From contig PKRJ01000059.1 of NCBI GenBank assembly GCA_017577365.1, positions 1 through 22,282 of the forward strand: 22,282 bases of DNA, given 5' to 3'. Numbering within the stretch: position 1 is the stretch's first letter; every line of letters begins with the position of its first letter. This DNA comes from Gammaproteobacteria bacterium (lineage in GTDB: Bacteria; Pseudomonadota; Gammaproteobacteria; Steroidobacterales; Rariloculaceae). The notes under the pieces were generated by a model. The model was not told the DNA's origin and searched no databases. It saw only the letters and a list, made by a program, of their open reading frames with translations. Below, in pieces: positions 7,974 through 15,141 of this stretch. A program made the position numbers and the translations under genes.

Positions 7974-7980
7974 TTCCTCC
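7974..7980 (-). promoter_or_regulatory. Ribosome binding site fixing the MarR start
   Basis: GGAGGAA on the - strand, 3 nt before ATG 7970. It decides between this start and the longer frame opening at 8033. Confidence 0.8.
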
Positions 7981-8078
7981 GCAGAAACATGCCTCCCGGC
8001 GCTCCCCGGCCGCTGAAGCCGTCGGTGCGGCACGCGCCCCTAAAAGGAGACGCAATATATCACCGAACTACGAACAGA

Positions 8079-8099
8079 GCGAGGACGCAAGATCCTCGC
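8079..8099 (-). terminator. Hairpin in the MarR leader
   Basis: GCGAGGA (8079-8085) pairs with TCCTCGC (8093-8099) around a 7-nt loop. On the - strand it lies about 160 nt after the predicted start from the 8266-8294 promoter and about 110 nt before the MarR ATG. It could end a small RNA or attenuate MarR expression; the following TCTGTTCG is only weakly U-rich. Confidence 0.3.
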
Positions 8100-8265
8100 G
8101 CTTTAGCAATAACATCGTGAACGAATCGTTCGATGGGCAATCTCGAACGTCCGCGGATGCCGCCTCAGCCCGATGATCACCGTCGCCGCACTCTGCAGAG
8201 CATCGTGCCCGAGGCACCCATGCTCCGCCCCCAGGAGCGCGCCGCTCGGAATTCGTTTTTGTCGT

Positions 8266-8294
8266 ATACTGTAGGTGCACCATATATTTGTCAA
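8266..8294 (-). promoter_or_regulatory. Sigma70-type promoter upstream of the MarR gene
   Basis: On the - strand TTGACA (8294-8289), 17 bp, CAGTAT (8271-8266). Both hexamers and the spacing equal those of the cytochrome promoter at 7123-7151, and ATACTGT and a following GT are conserved on the + strand at both sites, suggesting one regulator acts on both. A weaker + strand reading (TTGTCG, 18 bp, TATATT) overlaps it. Confidence 0.55.
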
Positions 8295-8340
8295 CAGTAA
8301 CAATTCCGCGTTTTGCTGTCGCTTCGAGGCGCGGCCGTAG

Positions 8341-8363
8341 CACCGGCGATGCACGCGCCGGTG
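8341..8363 (-). terminator. 8-bp hairpin downstream of the PobR-like gene
   Basis: CACCGGCG (8341-8348) and CGCCGGTG (8356-8363) are exact complements with a 7-nt loop. It lies about 115 nt past the AraC-type gene's stop on the - strand and upstream of the MarR promoter, so it could separate the two units. There is no U-tract. Confidence 0.35.
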
Positions 8364-8476
8364 ATTCGCCGGAGCCAATCACAAACCGACGCACGAGGAC
8401 GTTCAGTCCGCATCGACCGTGGATTCTCGTCGCGGCCGGGCTCGCGTAACGCGACTATCGAGCTCGAAACCGCTGC

Positions 8477-9364
8477 TCAACTGACCGGGCCTCGGGCTCG
8501 ATAGGCCCGCGGCGACATCCCGGTGCGCCGCGAGAAAAAGCGCGTGAAGTACGCCGGATCGTCGAAGCCGAGCCCGTACGCGATCTCGCTCACCGGCTTC
8601 GTCGTGTAGAGCAGCTGACGTTTCGCCTCGAGCAAGACGCGGTGGTGCACGAGCTTGATCGGCGGCTGCTCCGCGACCGAGAGACACGCCTTTCGCAACT
8701 GCGACTCCGAGACGTTGAGCGCCGCCGCGTACTCGGCAATCGTCTTGCTCTCGCCCAGGCTGCGGACGATCAGCTCGCGAAAGCGCGCGACGAGCGCGCG
8801 GCGGCGCCGCAGGTCGGCATCGGCGGTCCGATCGAACGCCTCGGCCAAGCGCAAGACTCGGGTCAGCACGACGGCGAGCCAGCCCTCGAGCGCGAGAGCG
8901 CGCCCCGCGTCCGTGCGCTCGAACTCTTTCGCGAACGCGCCGAAGACTTGCGCGAGATCGCCGATCGCGGACCTGGAGCATTCGAGCATCTTGGGCGCGT
9001 CGAACAGCGGACCGATACCGGCCTCCCGCCGCGCGAGATCCTGCACGAGGTCGTCGGCGATCGACACGACGAAGCCTTCGGTCGCGGGCTCGAACTCGAA
9101 ACCGTGCACGGTCCCCGCCGGCACGACGATCAGCGCCGGCGCGCGGGGACGCGAAACAGTGTCTTCCGCGATGGCGGTAACCTTACCCTTCGCCACGAAC
9201 AGCAGCTGATGCAGCGCGGAGTGCACGTGCGGCCGGATCGTCCAGTCGTATCGGGTGCTGCGTGCCGCGATGGTCTCGATGTGCAGCAGACGCTCGCCCC
9301 ATGCCGAGGAGGGCTCGCCGTAGAGAAAAAAGCGCTCGATCTTGCGTTTCGTGGCCGTCGCCAA
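8477..9364 (-). CDS. pobR: AraC-family regulator, PobR-like activator of pobA
   Basis: A 295-residue regulator. The N-terminal half is a cupin-type ligand domain (RPHVHSALHQLLFVAKG near 44-60, VVPAGTVHGFEF near 90-101). The C-terminal ~100 residues hold two helix-turn-helix motifs: IAEYAAALNVSESQLRKA, and VSEIAYGLGFDDPAYFTRFF followed by RRTGMSPRAYR, the AraC signature. It is divergent from pobA with a 204-nt spacer, the classic arrangement for the AraC-type PobR that activates pobA in response to 4-hydroxybenzoate. The opening codon is TTG at 9364 with only a weak site (CCGGAG) in front; there is no better in-frame ATG near the N-terminus, so the exact start is uncertain. Function rests on family plus position. 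Confidence 0.85.
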   Translation of the reverse strand: MATATKRKIERFFLYGEPSSAWGERLLHIETIAARSTRYDWTIRPHVHSALHQLLFVAKGKVTAIAEDTVSRPRAPALIVVPAGTVHGFEFEPATEGFVVSIADDLVQDLARREAGIGPLFDAPKMLECSRSAIGDLAQVFGAFAKEFERTDAGRALALEGWLAVVLTRVLRLAEAFDRTADADLRRRRALVARFRELIVRSLGESKTIAEYAAALNVSESQLRKACLSVAEQPPIKLVHHRVLLEAKRQLLYTTKPVSEIAYGLGFDDPAYFTRFFSRRTGMSPRAYRARGPVS

Positions 9365-9568
9365 CTCCGGCTTCCCCTGCTCGCATCGGGCCGGTAACCC
9401 GACCCTACGAATTCGACGTGCTAGCCCCCCGATCCCCCGAATGGTAGCGCGGCATCAGAAAAGTCCAAGTGACGGGCGAATTCCTCCCATTCTCGCGGCC
9501 CTCGGCTCGGCGCAAAGTTGGCTGGATCGGTTTGGCGCTGCGCGTCGCAGCCGGGAGGGCAACCGCTC

Positions 9569-10756
9569 ATGAGAACCCAAGTCGCAATCATCGGCGCCGG
9601 CCCGTCCGGCCTGATACTCGGTCAATTGCTGCACAAGGCCGGCATCGACGCCGTGATCCTCGAGCGCCGCACCGGCGAATACGTGTTGAGCCGCATCCGC
9701 GCCGGGGTGCTCGAGCAGGTCGCCGTGGACTTGCTCGACGAAGCCGGCGTCGGCGAGCGAATGCATCGCGAAGGCCTCGTGCACGAGGGCTTCGAGATCC
9801 TCGCGTGGGGCAAACGCCATCGCATCGACCTGCACGGGCTCACGGGCGGCAAGTGCGTCACGGTCTACGGTCAGACCGAGCTCACGCGCGACCTGATGGA
9901 GGCGCGCGCAGCTCAAGGGCTGCCGACGGTCTACGAAGCGGAAGACGTCGCGATCCACGATTTCGGCGGCACGAAGCCGTACGTCACCTATCGCAAGGAC
10001 GGCCGCGAGCATCGCCTCGATTGCGACTTCATCGCCGGCTGCGACGGCTTCCACGGCGTCTGCCGCGCGAGCGTGCCGAAGAATGCGATTCGCGAGTACG
10101 AGAAGGTCTATCCATTCGGCTGGCTGGGGCTCCTCTCGGATACGCCGCCGGTCAACGACGAGCTGATCTACATCAACAGCCCGCGCGGCTTCGCGCTCTG
10201 CTCGATGCGCAGCCGCACACGAAGCCGCTACTACTTGCAAGTCCCGCTGACCGACAAGGTCGAAGACTGGTCGGACGACATGTTCTGGGAGGAGCTCAAG
10301 CGGCGGCTCGACGACGAGGGCCGCGAACGGCTCGTCACGGGACCTTCGCTCGAGAAGAGCATCGCGCCGCTTCGGAGCTTCGTCTCCGAGCCCTTGCGCT
10401 TCGGGCGGCTCTTTCTCGCGGGGGACGCCGGGCACATCGTGCCGCCGACGGGCGCGAAGGGGCTCAATCTCGCCGCGACCGACGTGAAGCTACTGTCGAC
10501 GGCGCTGATCGAGCATTACGTCGAGGGCAGCGACGCCGGTCTCGATCATTACTCCGAGCGCACGCTGCGCCGCATCTGGCGCGCCGAGCGCTTCTCGTGG
10601 TGGTTCACGATGCTCACGCACAAGTTCCCGAACGAGAACCCGATCGAGGAGAAGCTGCGCGAGTCGGAGCTCGAATACGTGCTCCATTCGGAAGCCGGGC
10701 GCCGGACGATCGCCGAGAACTACGTCGGCCTCCCGCTCGACTTCGGCGAATCCTAG
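9569..10756 (+). CDS. pobA: 4-hydroxybenzoate 3-monooxygenase (p-hydroxybenzoate hydroxylase)
   Basis: A 395-residue FAD enzyme that hydroxylates 4-hydroxybenzoate to protocatechuate using NAD(P)H and oxygen, in the cytoplasm. FAD motifs: GAGPSG (9-14), CDGFHG (158-163), and RLFLAGDAGHIVPPTGAKG in the C-terminal third. Counting from ATG 9569, active-site residues fall at the Pseudomonas numbers: R44, Y201, S212, R214, Y222 and Y385. Blocks such as VEDWSDDMFW, TGPSLEKSIAPLRSF and ENYVGLP are those of PobA. The start was chosen at 9569 because GGGAGGG lies about 10 nt upstream and the FAD fold begins at residue 4; the frame opens 17 codons earlier with no ribosome site. Its product feeds protocatechuate ring cleavage, whose genes are not in the window. 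Confidence 0.98.
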   Translation: MRTQVAIIGAGPSGLILGQLLHKAGIDAVILERRTGEYVLSRIRAGVLEQVAVDLLDEAGVGERMHREGLVHEGFEILAWGKRHRIDLHGLTGGKCVTVYGQTELTRDLMEARAAQGLPTVYEAEDVAIHDFGGTKPYVTYRKDGREHRLDCDFIAGCDGFHGVCRASVPKNAIREYEKVYPFGWLGLLSDTPPVNDELIYINSPRGFALCSMRSRTRSRYYLQVPLTDKVEDWSDDMFWEELKRRLDDEGRERLVTGPSLEKSIAPLRSFVSEPLRFGRLFLAGDAGHIVPPTGAKGLNLAATDVKLLSTALIEHYVEGSDAGLDHYSERTLRRIWRAERFSWWFTMLTHKFPNENPIEEKLRESELEYVLHSEAGRRTIAENYVGLPLDFGES

Positions 10757-10761
10757 CAGCC

Positions 10762-10794
10762 GCGTCGTGCGCCGACGTCGTCGGCGCACGACGC
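10762..10794. terminator. Perfect 15-bp hairpin between pobA and the MFS gene
   Basis: Arms 10762-10776 and 10780-10794 are exact complements around a 3-nt loop. It fills the 45-nt gap between the two convergent stop codons and should stop transcripts from both sides. TCCGTCCTTAT follows on the + strand, a poor U-tract. Confidence 0.8.
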
Positions 10795-10801
10795 TCCGTC
10801 C

Positions 10802-12178
10802 TTATCGTCCCTGCGCTCCGGCCGCGGACAGCGCCAACGCATCGTCGTCCGCCGTCGCGCTTCCGCCTCGAGCGGCCGGCTGCTCGGGCTCGAGCTTGAG
10901 CCACCACAGCACGGCCGCGGCGAGCAACGAGCTGAGCCCCATCACGAGCGCGACGACGGGTAGGCCGATTCCGCCTTGGAAGAGGAATCCCGCGATGATC
11001 GGGCCGAGCACCGATCCGCCGCGCCCGACGCCGATGCTGAAGCCCGTGCCGGATGCGCGCACATGCGTCGGGAAAGCTTTCGCGAAGATCGCGTACATGC
11101 CGACGATGGCGCCGTTCGTGCAGAAGCCTGCGAACGCGCAAAGCAGCGAAAGCCGATCGAGATCGGCCGGAGAGCGGCCGAACACCGCGACGAGGATCGT
11201 CGACAGCACCATCGCGCCGATCGTCAAGCCTTTCACGTTGAAACGCTGCGTGAGCACACCGAGCACCGCGCCGCCGAGCGCGCCGCCCACGTTCGCCCAG
11301 ACGAGCACGCCCGCCGCCGACGATGCCGCGAACCCCATGTCGGCGACGATCTTCGGCACCCACTTCAGCACGAAGTAGAACGTCATGATGTGGAAGAAGT
11401 ACGCCGTCGCGACGATCACGGTCGTGCGCAGCAGCCCCGGCGCGAAGATATCCATCACCGAGCGGCGGCGCTCGTCGTGCGAGATCGGCGGCAACGCGGT
11501 CACGGCGGCGTGCCCCATGCGGGCGAGCGTGCGGTTGATCCGCTCGAGCGCGCCGTTCGGCTGCTTGCGCGCGAGCCAGTGAACCGACTCCGGCACGAAC
11601 GCGAGCACGAGTGGGATGAACAGAGCGGTCGCCGCCGCGCCGAAGTAGAACACCGACCGCCAGTCGTAGCTCGCGAGCAGCCGCGCCGCGATCATGCCGC
11701 CGAGCACCGCGCCGATCGGGTAGCCGATCGCCATCAGCGACACGCAGAGATCGCGCCGGCGCGCGTTCGAGAACTCGGCGGCCGCCGCGGCCGTCGCCGC
11801 GAGCATGCCGCCGATGCCGAGGCCGGTGACGATTCGCCACAGCGAAAGATCGACGATCCCGCGGGTCGTCGTCACCGCCAGCATGCCGACCGTCATCAGC
11901 ACGAGGCAGCCGAGCATCGTCGCGCGCCGGCCGAGCTTGTCGGCGACGCCGCCGAGCAATAGCGAGCCGAGCGACATGCCGATCAGCTCCATCGACAGCA
12001 CGAAACCGAGCTCGGCCTGATCGATGCCCCACTCGGCGGCGATGCCCGGCGAGGCGAAGCTGATCGACAGCACGTCGAACCCGTCGAGCGCATTGAGTCC
12101 GATCGTGACCCCCACTGCCATGATCTGCAGCCGGCTCATCGGGCTGCCGGCGAGCGTCTCCCGCGGATCCGCGCTCAT
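10802..12178 (-). CDS. MFS transporter, aromatic acid:H+ symporter (AAHS/PcaK-like)
   Basis: A 458-residue inner-membrane carrier with about 12 hydrophobic segments in two halves separated by a charged central loop (about residues 205-250). DGFDV (32-36) in the first helix and GGVADKLGRR (76-85) in the loop between helices 2 and 3 are hallmarks of the aromatic acid:H+ symporter family (PcaK, BenK, MhpT, VanK). It would import a benzoate- or cinnamate-type acid with protons. It is the last gene of the MarR - hydratase/dehydrogenase - transporter operon, 34 nt after the preceding stop, with GGAGGGGG before the ATG. Lying between pobA and the CoA-pathway genes, it could carry 4-hydroxybenzoate, p-coumarate or a relative; the sequence does not decide which. 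Confidence 0.92.
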   Translation of the reverse strand: MSADPRETLAGSPMSRLQIMAVGVTIGLNALDGFDVLSISFASPGIAAEWGIDQAELGFVLSMELIGMSLGSLLLGGVADKLGRRATMLGCLVLMTVGMLAVTTTRGIVDLSLWRIVTGLGIGGMLAATAAAAAEFSNARRRDLCVSLMAIGYPIGAVLGGMIAARLLASYDWRSVFYFGAAATALFIPLVLAFVPESVHWLARKQPNGALERINRTLARMGHAAVTALPPISHDERRRSVMDIFAPGLLRTTVIVATAYFFHIMTFYFVLKWVPKIVADMGFAASSAAGVLVWANVGGALGGAVLGVLTQRFNVKGLTIGAMVLSTILVAVFGRSPADLDRLSLLCAFAGFCTNGAIVGMYAIFAKAFPTHVRASGTGFSIGVGRGGSVLGPIIAGFLFQGGIGLPVVALVMGLSSLLAAAVLWWLKLEPEQPAARGGSATADDDALALSAAGAQGR

Positions 12179-12212
12179 ATCGCCCCCTCCCCCTGTTGTC
12201 GTCGTTCCGGAC

Positions 12213-14342
12213 TTACTTTCCTCCGGCAGCCGTGCGCCGCTCGCGATCCCATTCGGCGAGCGTCTTACCCTCTTCGACGAGCCGCACGAGCAGCGGCGAC
12301 GGCTCCCAGTGCATCGGCCCGAAGATGTCGCGGTACTTGCGCATGCCTTCGAGCAGCTTCGGAAGGCCGATCGTATCGGCGTAGAACATCGGGCCGCCGC
12401 GATAGCGCGGGAAGCCGTAGCCCGACGTCCACACGACGTCGATGTCGCTCGCGCGCAGCGCGATGCCTTCCTCGAGGATGCGGATGCCTTCGTTCATCAG
12501 CGGATAGAGACAGCGCTCGAGGATCTCCTCGTCGCTGTGCTCGCGCTGCTCGATGCCGAGCTCGCGCGCCCGCTTGCGCAGAATCTCGATCGCCTCCGGA
12601 TCGTCGTAGCGCGTGCGGTCGCCGGGCTCGTAGCGATAGTAGCCCTTGCCCGTCTTCTGCCCGAGGCGCCCCGCCTCGTAGAGCGCGAAGTCGGCCTGAT
12701 AATACGTCGGGTCCGGCGGATACTTGTCGGCGTTCGCCTTGTGCACGTTCACGCCGACGTCGACGCCCGCCATGTCGAAGACCGCGAGGATGCCCATCGC
12801 CATGCCGAAATTCTCGAGCACGGTATCGACCTGCCGCGGCGTCGCGCCTTCGAGCACCATGCGCTCGGCCTCGCGCGCGTAGCCTTCCATCATGCGGTTG
12901 CCGATGAAGCCGTAGCAGACCTTCGCGAGCACGGGCGTCTTGCGCAGCGGGCGCGATAGCGCCATCACCGTCGCGATCGTCTCCGGCGACGTCTTCGACG
13001 TGCGCACGACCTCGAGCAGCGGCATGACGTTCGCCGGCGAGAAGAAGTGCATGCCGATCACGTCCTCGGGCCGGCGCACGACGGAGGCGATCTCCTCGAT
13101 GTCGAGCGTCGACGTGTTCGTCGCGAGGACGGCGCCCGGCTTCGCGACCTCGTCGAGCCGCTTGAAGACCTGTTGCTTCAAGTCCATGCGCTCGAGCACG
13201 GCCTCGATGATCACGTCGGCGTCGCGGAAATCGCTGTAATCGAGCGTCCCGCGGATCAGCTTCATGCGCTCGGCCTTCTCCTCGGCCGTCATCCGGCCGC
13301 GCTTCACGCGCGACTCGAGGATCGAATCGATCTGCGCGAGCCCCTTGTCGAGCGCTTCCTGGCTCACCTCGAGCACGGTCACCGGGATATTCGCGTTCGC
13401 GAAGCAGATCGCGATGCCGGAGCCCATCGTGCCGCAGCCGACGATACCCGCGCGCTCGACCGTTCGCGGCTTCGTGTCCGGGGGCAGGTCCGGGACCTTG
13501 CGGCTTTCGCGCTCGGCGAAGAACACGTGGATCGACCCCTTCGCCTCGATCGTCGCCTTCGACTTGTTCGCGAGCTCGGTCTCGTACTCGAGCCCCTTGT
13601 CGAGCGGCAGGCGTGCGGATGCGCGGATCGCCTCGATCGCGGTGAACGGCGCTTCGCGGTTCGGGTACTCCTTCTTCGCCCGCTCCGTCATCCGCGCGAT
13701 GATCTCGTCGGTCGCGGTCGCGGGATCGACGCTCATCTCGCCCGTGCGCCGCGGACCCTTGCCGGCCGCGACGAGCTCGCGCGCGAACGCGATCGCGCCC
13801 TCCGCAAGATCGCCTTCGACGATGCGGTCGATGATGCCGAGCTCGAGCGCCGCGGGCGCGTCGATCGGGCGGGCGCTCAGCACGAGATCGATCGTCTTCT
13901 CGACGCCGATCAGCCGCGGCATGCGCTGCGTGCCGCCCGCGCCGGGGATGATGCCGAGCGATACCTCGGGCAAACCGACGCGCGTGCGCGGAGCGGCGAT
14001 CCGGTAATGGCACGCGAGCGAGAACTCGAGGCCGCCGCCGAGCACGGTGCCGTGCAGCGCCGCGACCACCGGCACGTCGAGCTGCTCGTAGGCGTTGAAC
14101 AGCCGCCGGTACTCTTCCTCGCGCGGCGGACCGTCGAACTCGTTGATATCGGCGCCGGACAGGAACGTCGACCCCGCGCAGCGGATGACGACCGCTTTCG
14201 TATCCGGCTTCTGGCGGATGCGCTCGAGCGCGTCGCTCAAGCCCGCACGGACGGCCGCGGTGATCGTGTTGACCGGCGGATTGTCGATGACGATGACGGC
14301 GATGCCGTCGTCGAACGTCACGGAGACGACTTCGTTGCTCAT
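12213..14342 (-). CDS. Bifunctional enoyl-CoA hydratase / 3-hydroxyacyl-CoA dehydrogenase
   Basis: A 709-residue two-part beta-oxidation enzyme of FadB/FadJ or peroxisomal bifunctional type. Residues 1-190 are a crotonase domain with oxyanion-hole segments (SGADINEF; GTVLGGGLEFSLAC) and both catalytic glutamates, E106 and E126. A linker precedes the NAD-binding domain (GCGTMGSG, 302-309), with the catalytic His432 and Glu444 in GMHFFSPANVMPLLEV. A duplicated C-terminal helical domain (GYGFPRYRGGPMFYAD) closes it. It hydrates an enoyl-CoA and oxidises the 3-hydroxyacyl-CoA to a 3-ketoacyl-CoA. The start codon overlaps the MarR stop as ATGA, so translation is coupled. No thiolase (fadA) is adjacent; instead an amidohydrolase able to cleave a ketoacyl-CoA lies divergently. 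I infer an aromatic side-chain role, covering CouM plus CouN of Rhodococcus, but general fatty-acid oxidation cannot be excluded. Confidence 0.93.
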   Translation of the reverse strand: MSNEVVSVTFDDGIAVIVIDNPPVNTITAAVRAGLSDALERIRQKPDTKAVVIRCAGSTFLSGADINEFDGPPREEEYRRLFNAYEQLDVPVVAALHGTVLGGGLEFSLACHYRIAAPRTRVGLPEVSLGIIPGAGGTQRMPRLIGVEKTIDLVLSARPIDAPAALELGIIDRIVEGDLAEGAIAFARELVAAGKGPRRTGEMSVDPATATDEIIARMTERAKKEYPNREAPFTAIEAIRASARLPLDKGLEYETELANKSKATIEAKGSIHVFFAERESRKVPDLPPDTKPRTVERAGIVGCGTMGSGIAICFANANIPVTVLEVSQEALDKGLAQIDSILESRVKRGRMTAEEKAERMKLIRGTLDYSDFRDADVIIEAVLERMDLKQQVFKRLDEVAKPGAVLATNTSTLDIEEIASVVRRPEDVIGMHFFSPANVMPLLEVVRTSKTSPETIATVMALSRPLRKTPVLAKVCYGFIGNRMMEGYAREAERMVLEGATPRQVDTVLENFGMAMGILAVFDMAGVDVGVNVHKANADKYPPDPTYYQADFALYEAGRLGQKTGKGYYRYEPGDRTRYDDPEAIEILRKRARELGIEQREHSDEEILERCLYPLMNEGIRILEEGIALRASDIDVVWTSGYGFPRYRGGPMFYADTIGLPKLLEGMRKYRDIFGPMHWEPSPLLVRLVEEGKTLAEWDRERRTAAGGK

Positions 14343-14929
14343 CGTTTCCCCTTTCGTGAAGACTTGCTTTCGACGCGGTCCGCGGCGCCCACTGGCGCCG
14401 CGACCCGCTCGAGAAGCTCGAGAAGCTCTCGACGGCCCTTCTCGCCGATACGCGCGACGAATTTCGCCTCGTGCTTCGCCTGCGCCCGCTTCGCTCGCTC
14501 GAGCAGCGCCCGGCCTTCCGGCGTCAGGTGCAGCTCGACCGCGCGGCGATCCTCGGCCGCCGGACGTCGGGCGACGAGCCCGCGGCGCTCGAGCGCATCG
14601 AGCAGCGGCACGAAATTGGTCTTCCGGATATCGAGCACGCGGCCGACGTCCGACGGGCGCACGCCGGGATTGTCGTGGATCACCGCGAGGACGCTGAACT
14701 TCGCGGGACTCAGATCGAACTTCGAGAGCGCATCGATCAAGTCGGCGAAAACGGCGAGCTGCGCACGGCGCAGCGCGTATCCGATCTGGCTCGCGAGATC
14801 TCCGACCCGAACGTCGCGCCCCCGCGCGGCACGGGAGGGTCCGGACGGCTTCCGCCGTTCGCGCGGTGCCGGCCGCTCATCCGGCGCGTCCCAGCGCCGG
14901 CTCCGGCGTGCATCGGCAAGCTCGGGCAT
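14339..14929 (-). CDS. MarR-family regulator of the CoA-dependent aromatic operon (second copy)
   Basis: A winged-helix regulator of 196 residues from ATG 14929, or 203 from a TTG at 14950 with AGG just upstream; neither start has a strong site. The first ~40 residues are arginine- and proline-rich and probably disordered. Then come IGYALRRAQLAVFADLIDAL (dimer helix, sharing RRAQLA-x-F with the MarR at 7470), RPSDVGRVLDIRKTNFVPLL (helix-turn-helix), and a wing with AEDRRAVELHLT. CouR, FerC and similar MarR proteins bind hydroxycinnamoyl-CoA thioesters and release their operators; this one heads an operon for acyl-CoA turnover and faces a divergent hydrolase gene, which fits that role. The stop overlaps the next start (ATGA). 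A GTTATA-N3-TATAAC palindrome lies 47 nt upstream of the ATG. Confidence 0.92.
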   Translation of the reverse strand: MPELADARRSRRWDAPDERPAPRERRKPSGPSRAARGRDVRVGDLASQIGYALRRAQLAVFADLIDALSKFDLSPAKFSVLAVIHDNPGVRPSDVGRVLDIRKTNFVPLLDALERRGLVARRPAAEDRRAVELHLTPEGRALLERAKRAQAKHEAKFVARIGEKGRRELLELLERVAAPVGAADRVESKSSRKGKR

Positions 14930-14976
14930 CGGAGGGCTCTTGAGCTCCAAAAGACCTATCGGTGTGGACCGAAGAA

Positions 14977-14991
14977 GTTATACCATATAAC
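14977..14991. promoter_or_regulatory. Palindromic operator in the MarR/amidohydrolase divergent region
   Basis: GTTATA-CCA-TATAAC is a perfect 6-bp inverted repeat with a 3-nt centre in an otherwise GC-rich 190-nt spacer. TATAAC is also a fair -10 hexamer on either strand, so a dimer bound here would block RNA polymerase in both directions. Size and place fit a MarR operator. The -35 regions are not clear on either strand. Confidence 0.65.
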
Positions 14992-15063
14992 CAATTGGAC
15001 GCGACAGCCGCAGCGGCGCCGGCCCCTATGCGCGCGAGAACGGGGCCCGGGCTTCGCGTAGAC

Positions 15064-15080
15064 GGGGGCTTCCCCCTTTT
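15064..15080 (+). terminator. Short G5/C5 hairpin with T4 tail in the amidohydrolase leader
   Basis: GGGGG-CTT-CCCCC-TTTT, about 60 nt before the amidohydrolase ATG. If transcription begins at the divergent operator, this would lie in the leader and could act as an attenuator. Five pairs with a 3-nt loop is marginal, and it may be chance. Confidence 0.25.
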
Positions 15081-15141
15081 CCCGCTCCATTGTCGGATCT
15101 GCTAGTTTTCGCGATGACGAACTGACGGAGGTTTTGTCCGC

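Larger units (their letters stand above)
7971..8476. other. 506-nt gap between PobR-like and MarR genes
   Basis: No convincing gene; the open frames on both strands are arginine/alanine-rich and lack ribosome sites. The gap holds a strong - strand promoter (8266-8294), a possible nearer one (TATATT at 8054-8059 on -), a 7-bp hairpin at 8079-8099, and an 8-bp hairpin at 8341-8363. If the strong promoter serves the MarR gene, its leader is about 290 nt, unusually long; a short RNA ending at 8079-8099 is an alternative. Confidence 0.5.

Noticed and set aside
8068..8394. 108-codon - strand frame between the PobR-like and MarR genes
   Set aside because: Starts upstream of the predicted promoter, lacks a ribosome site and resembles no family; the gap looks regulatory instead.
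13047..14990. 647-codon open frame on + opposite the hydratase/dehydrogenase and MarR genes
   Set aside because: Shadow of two certain genes; ends in the divergent promoter region without its own signals.
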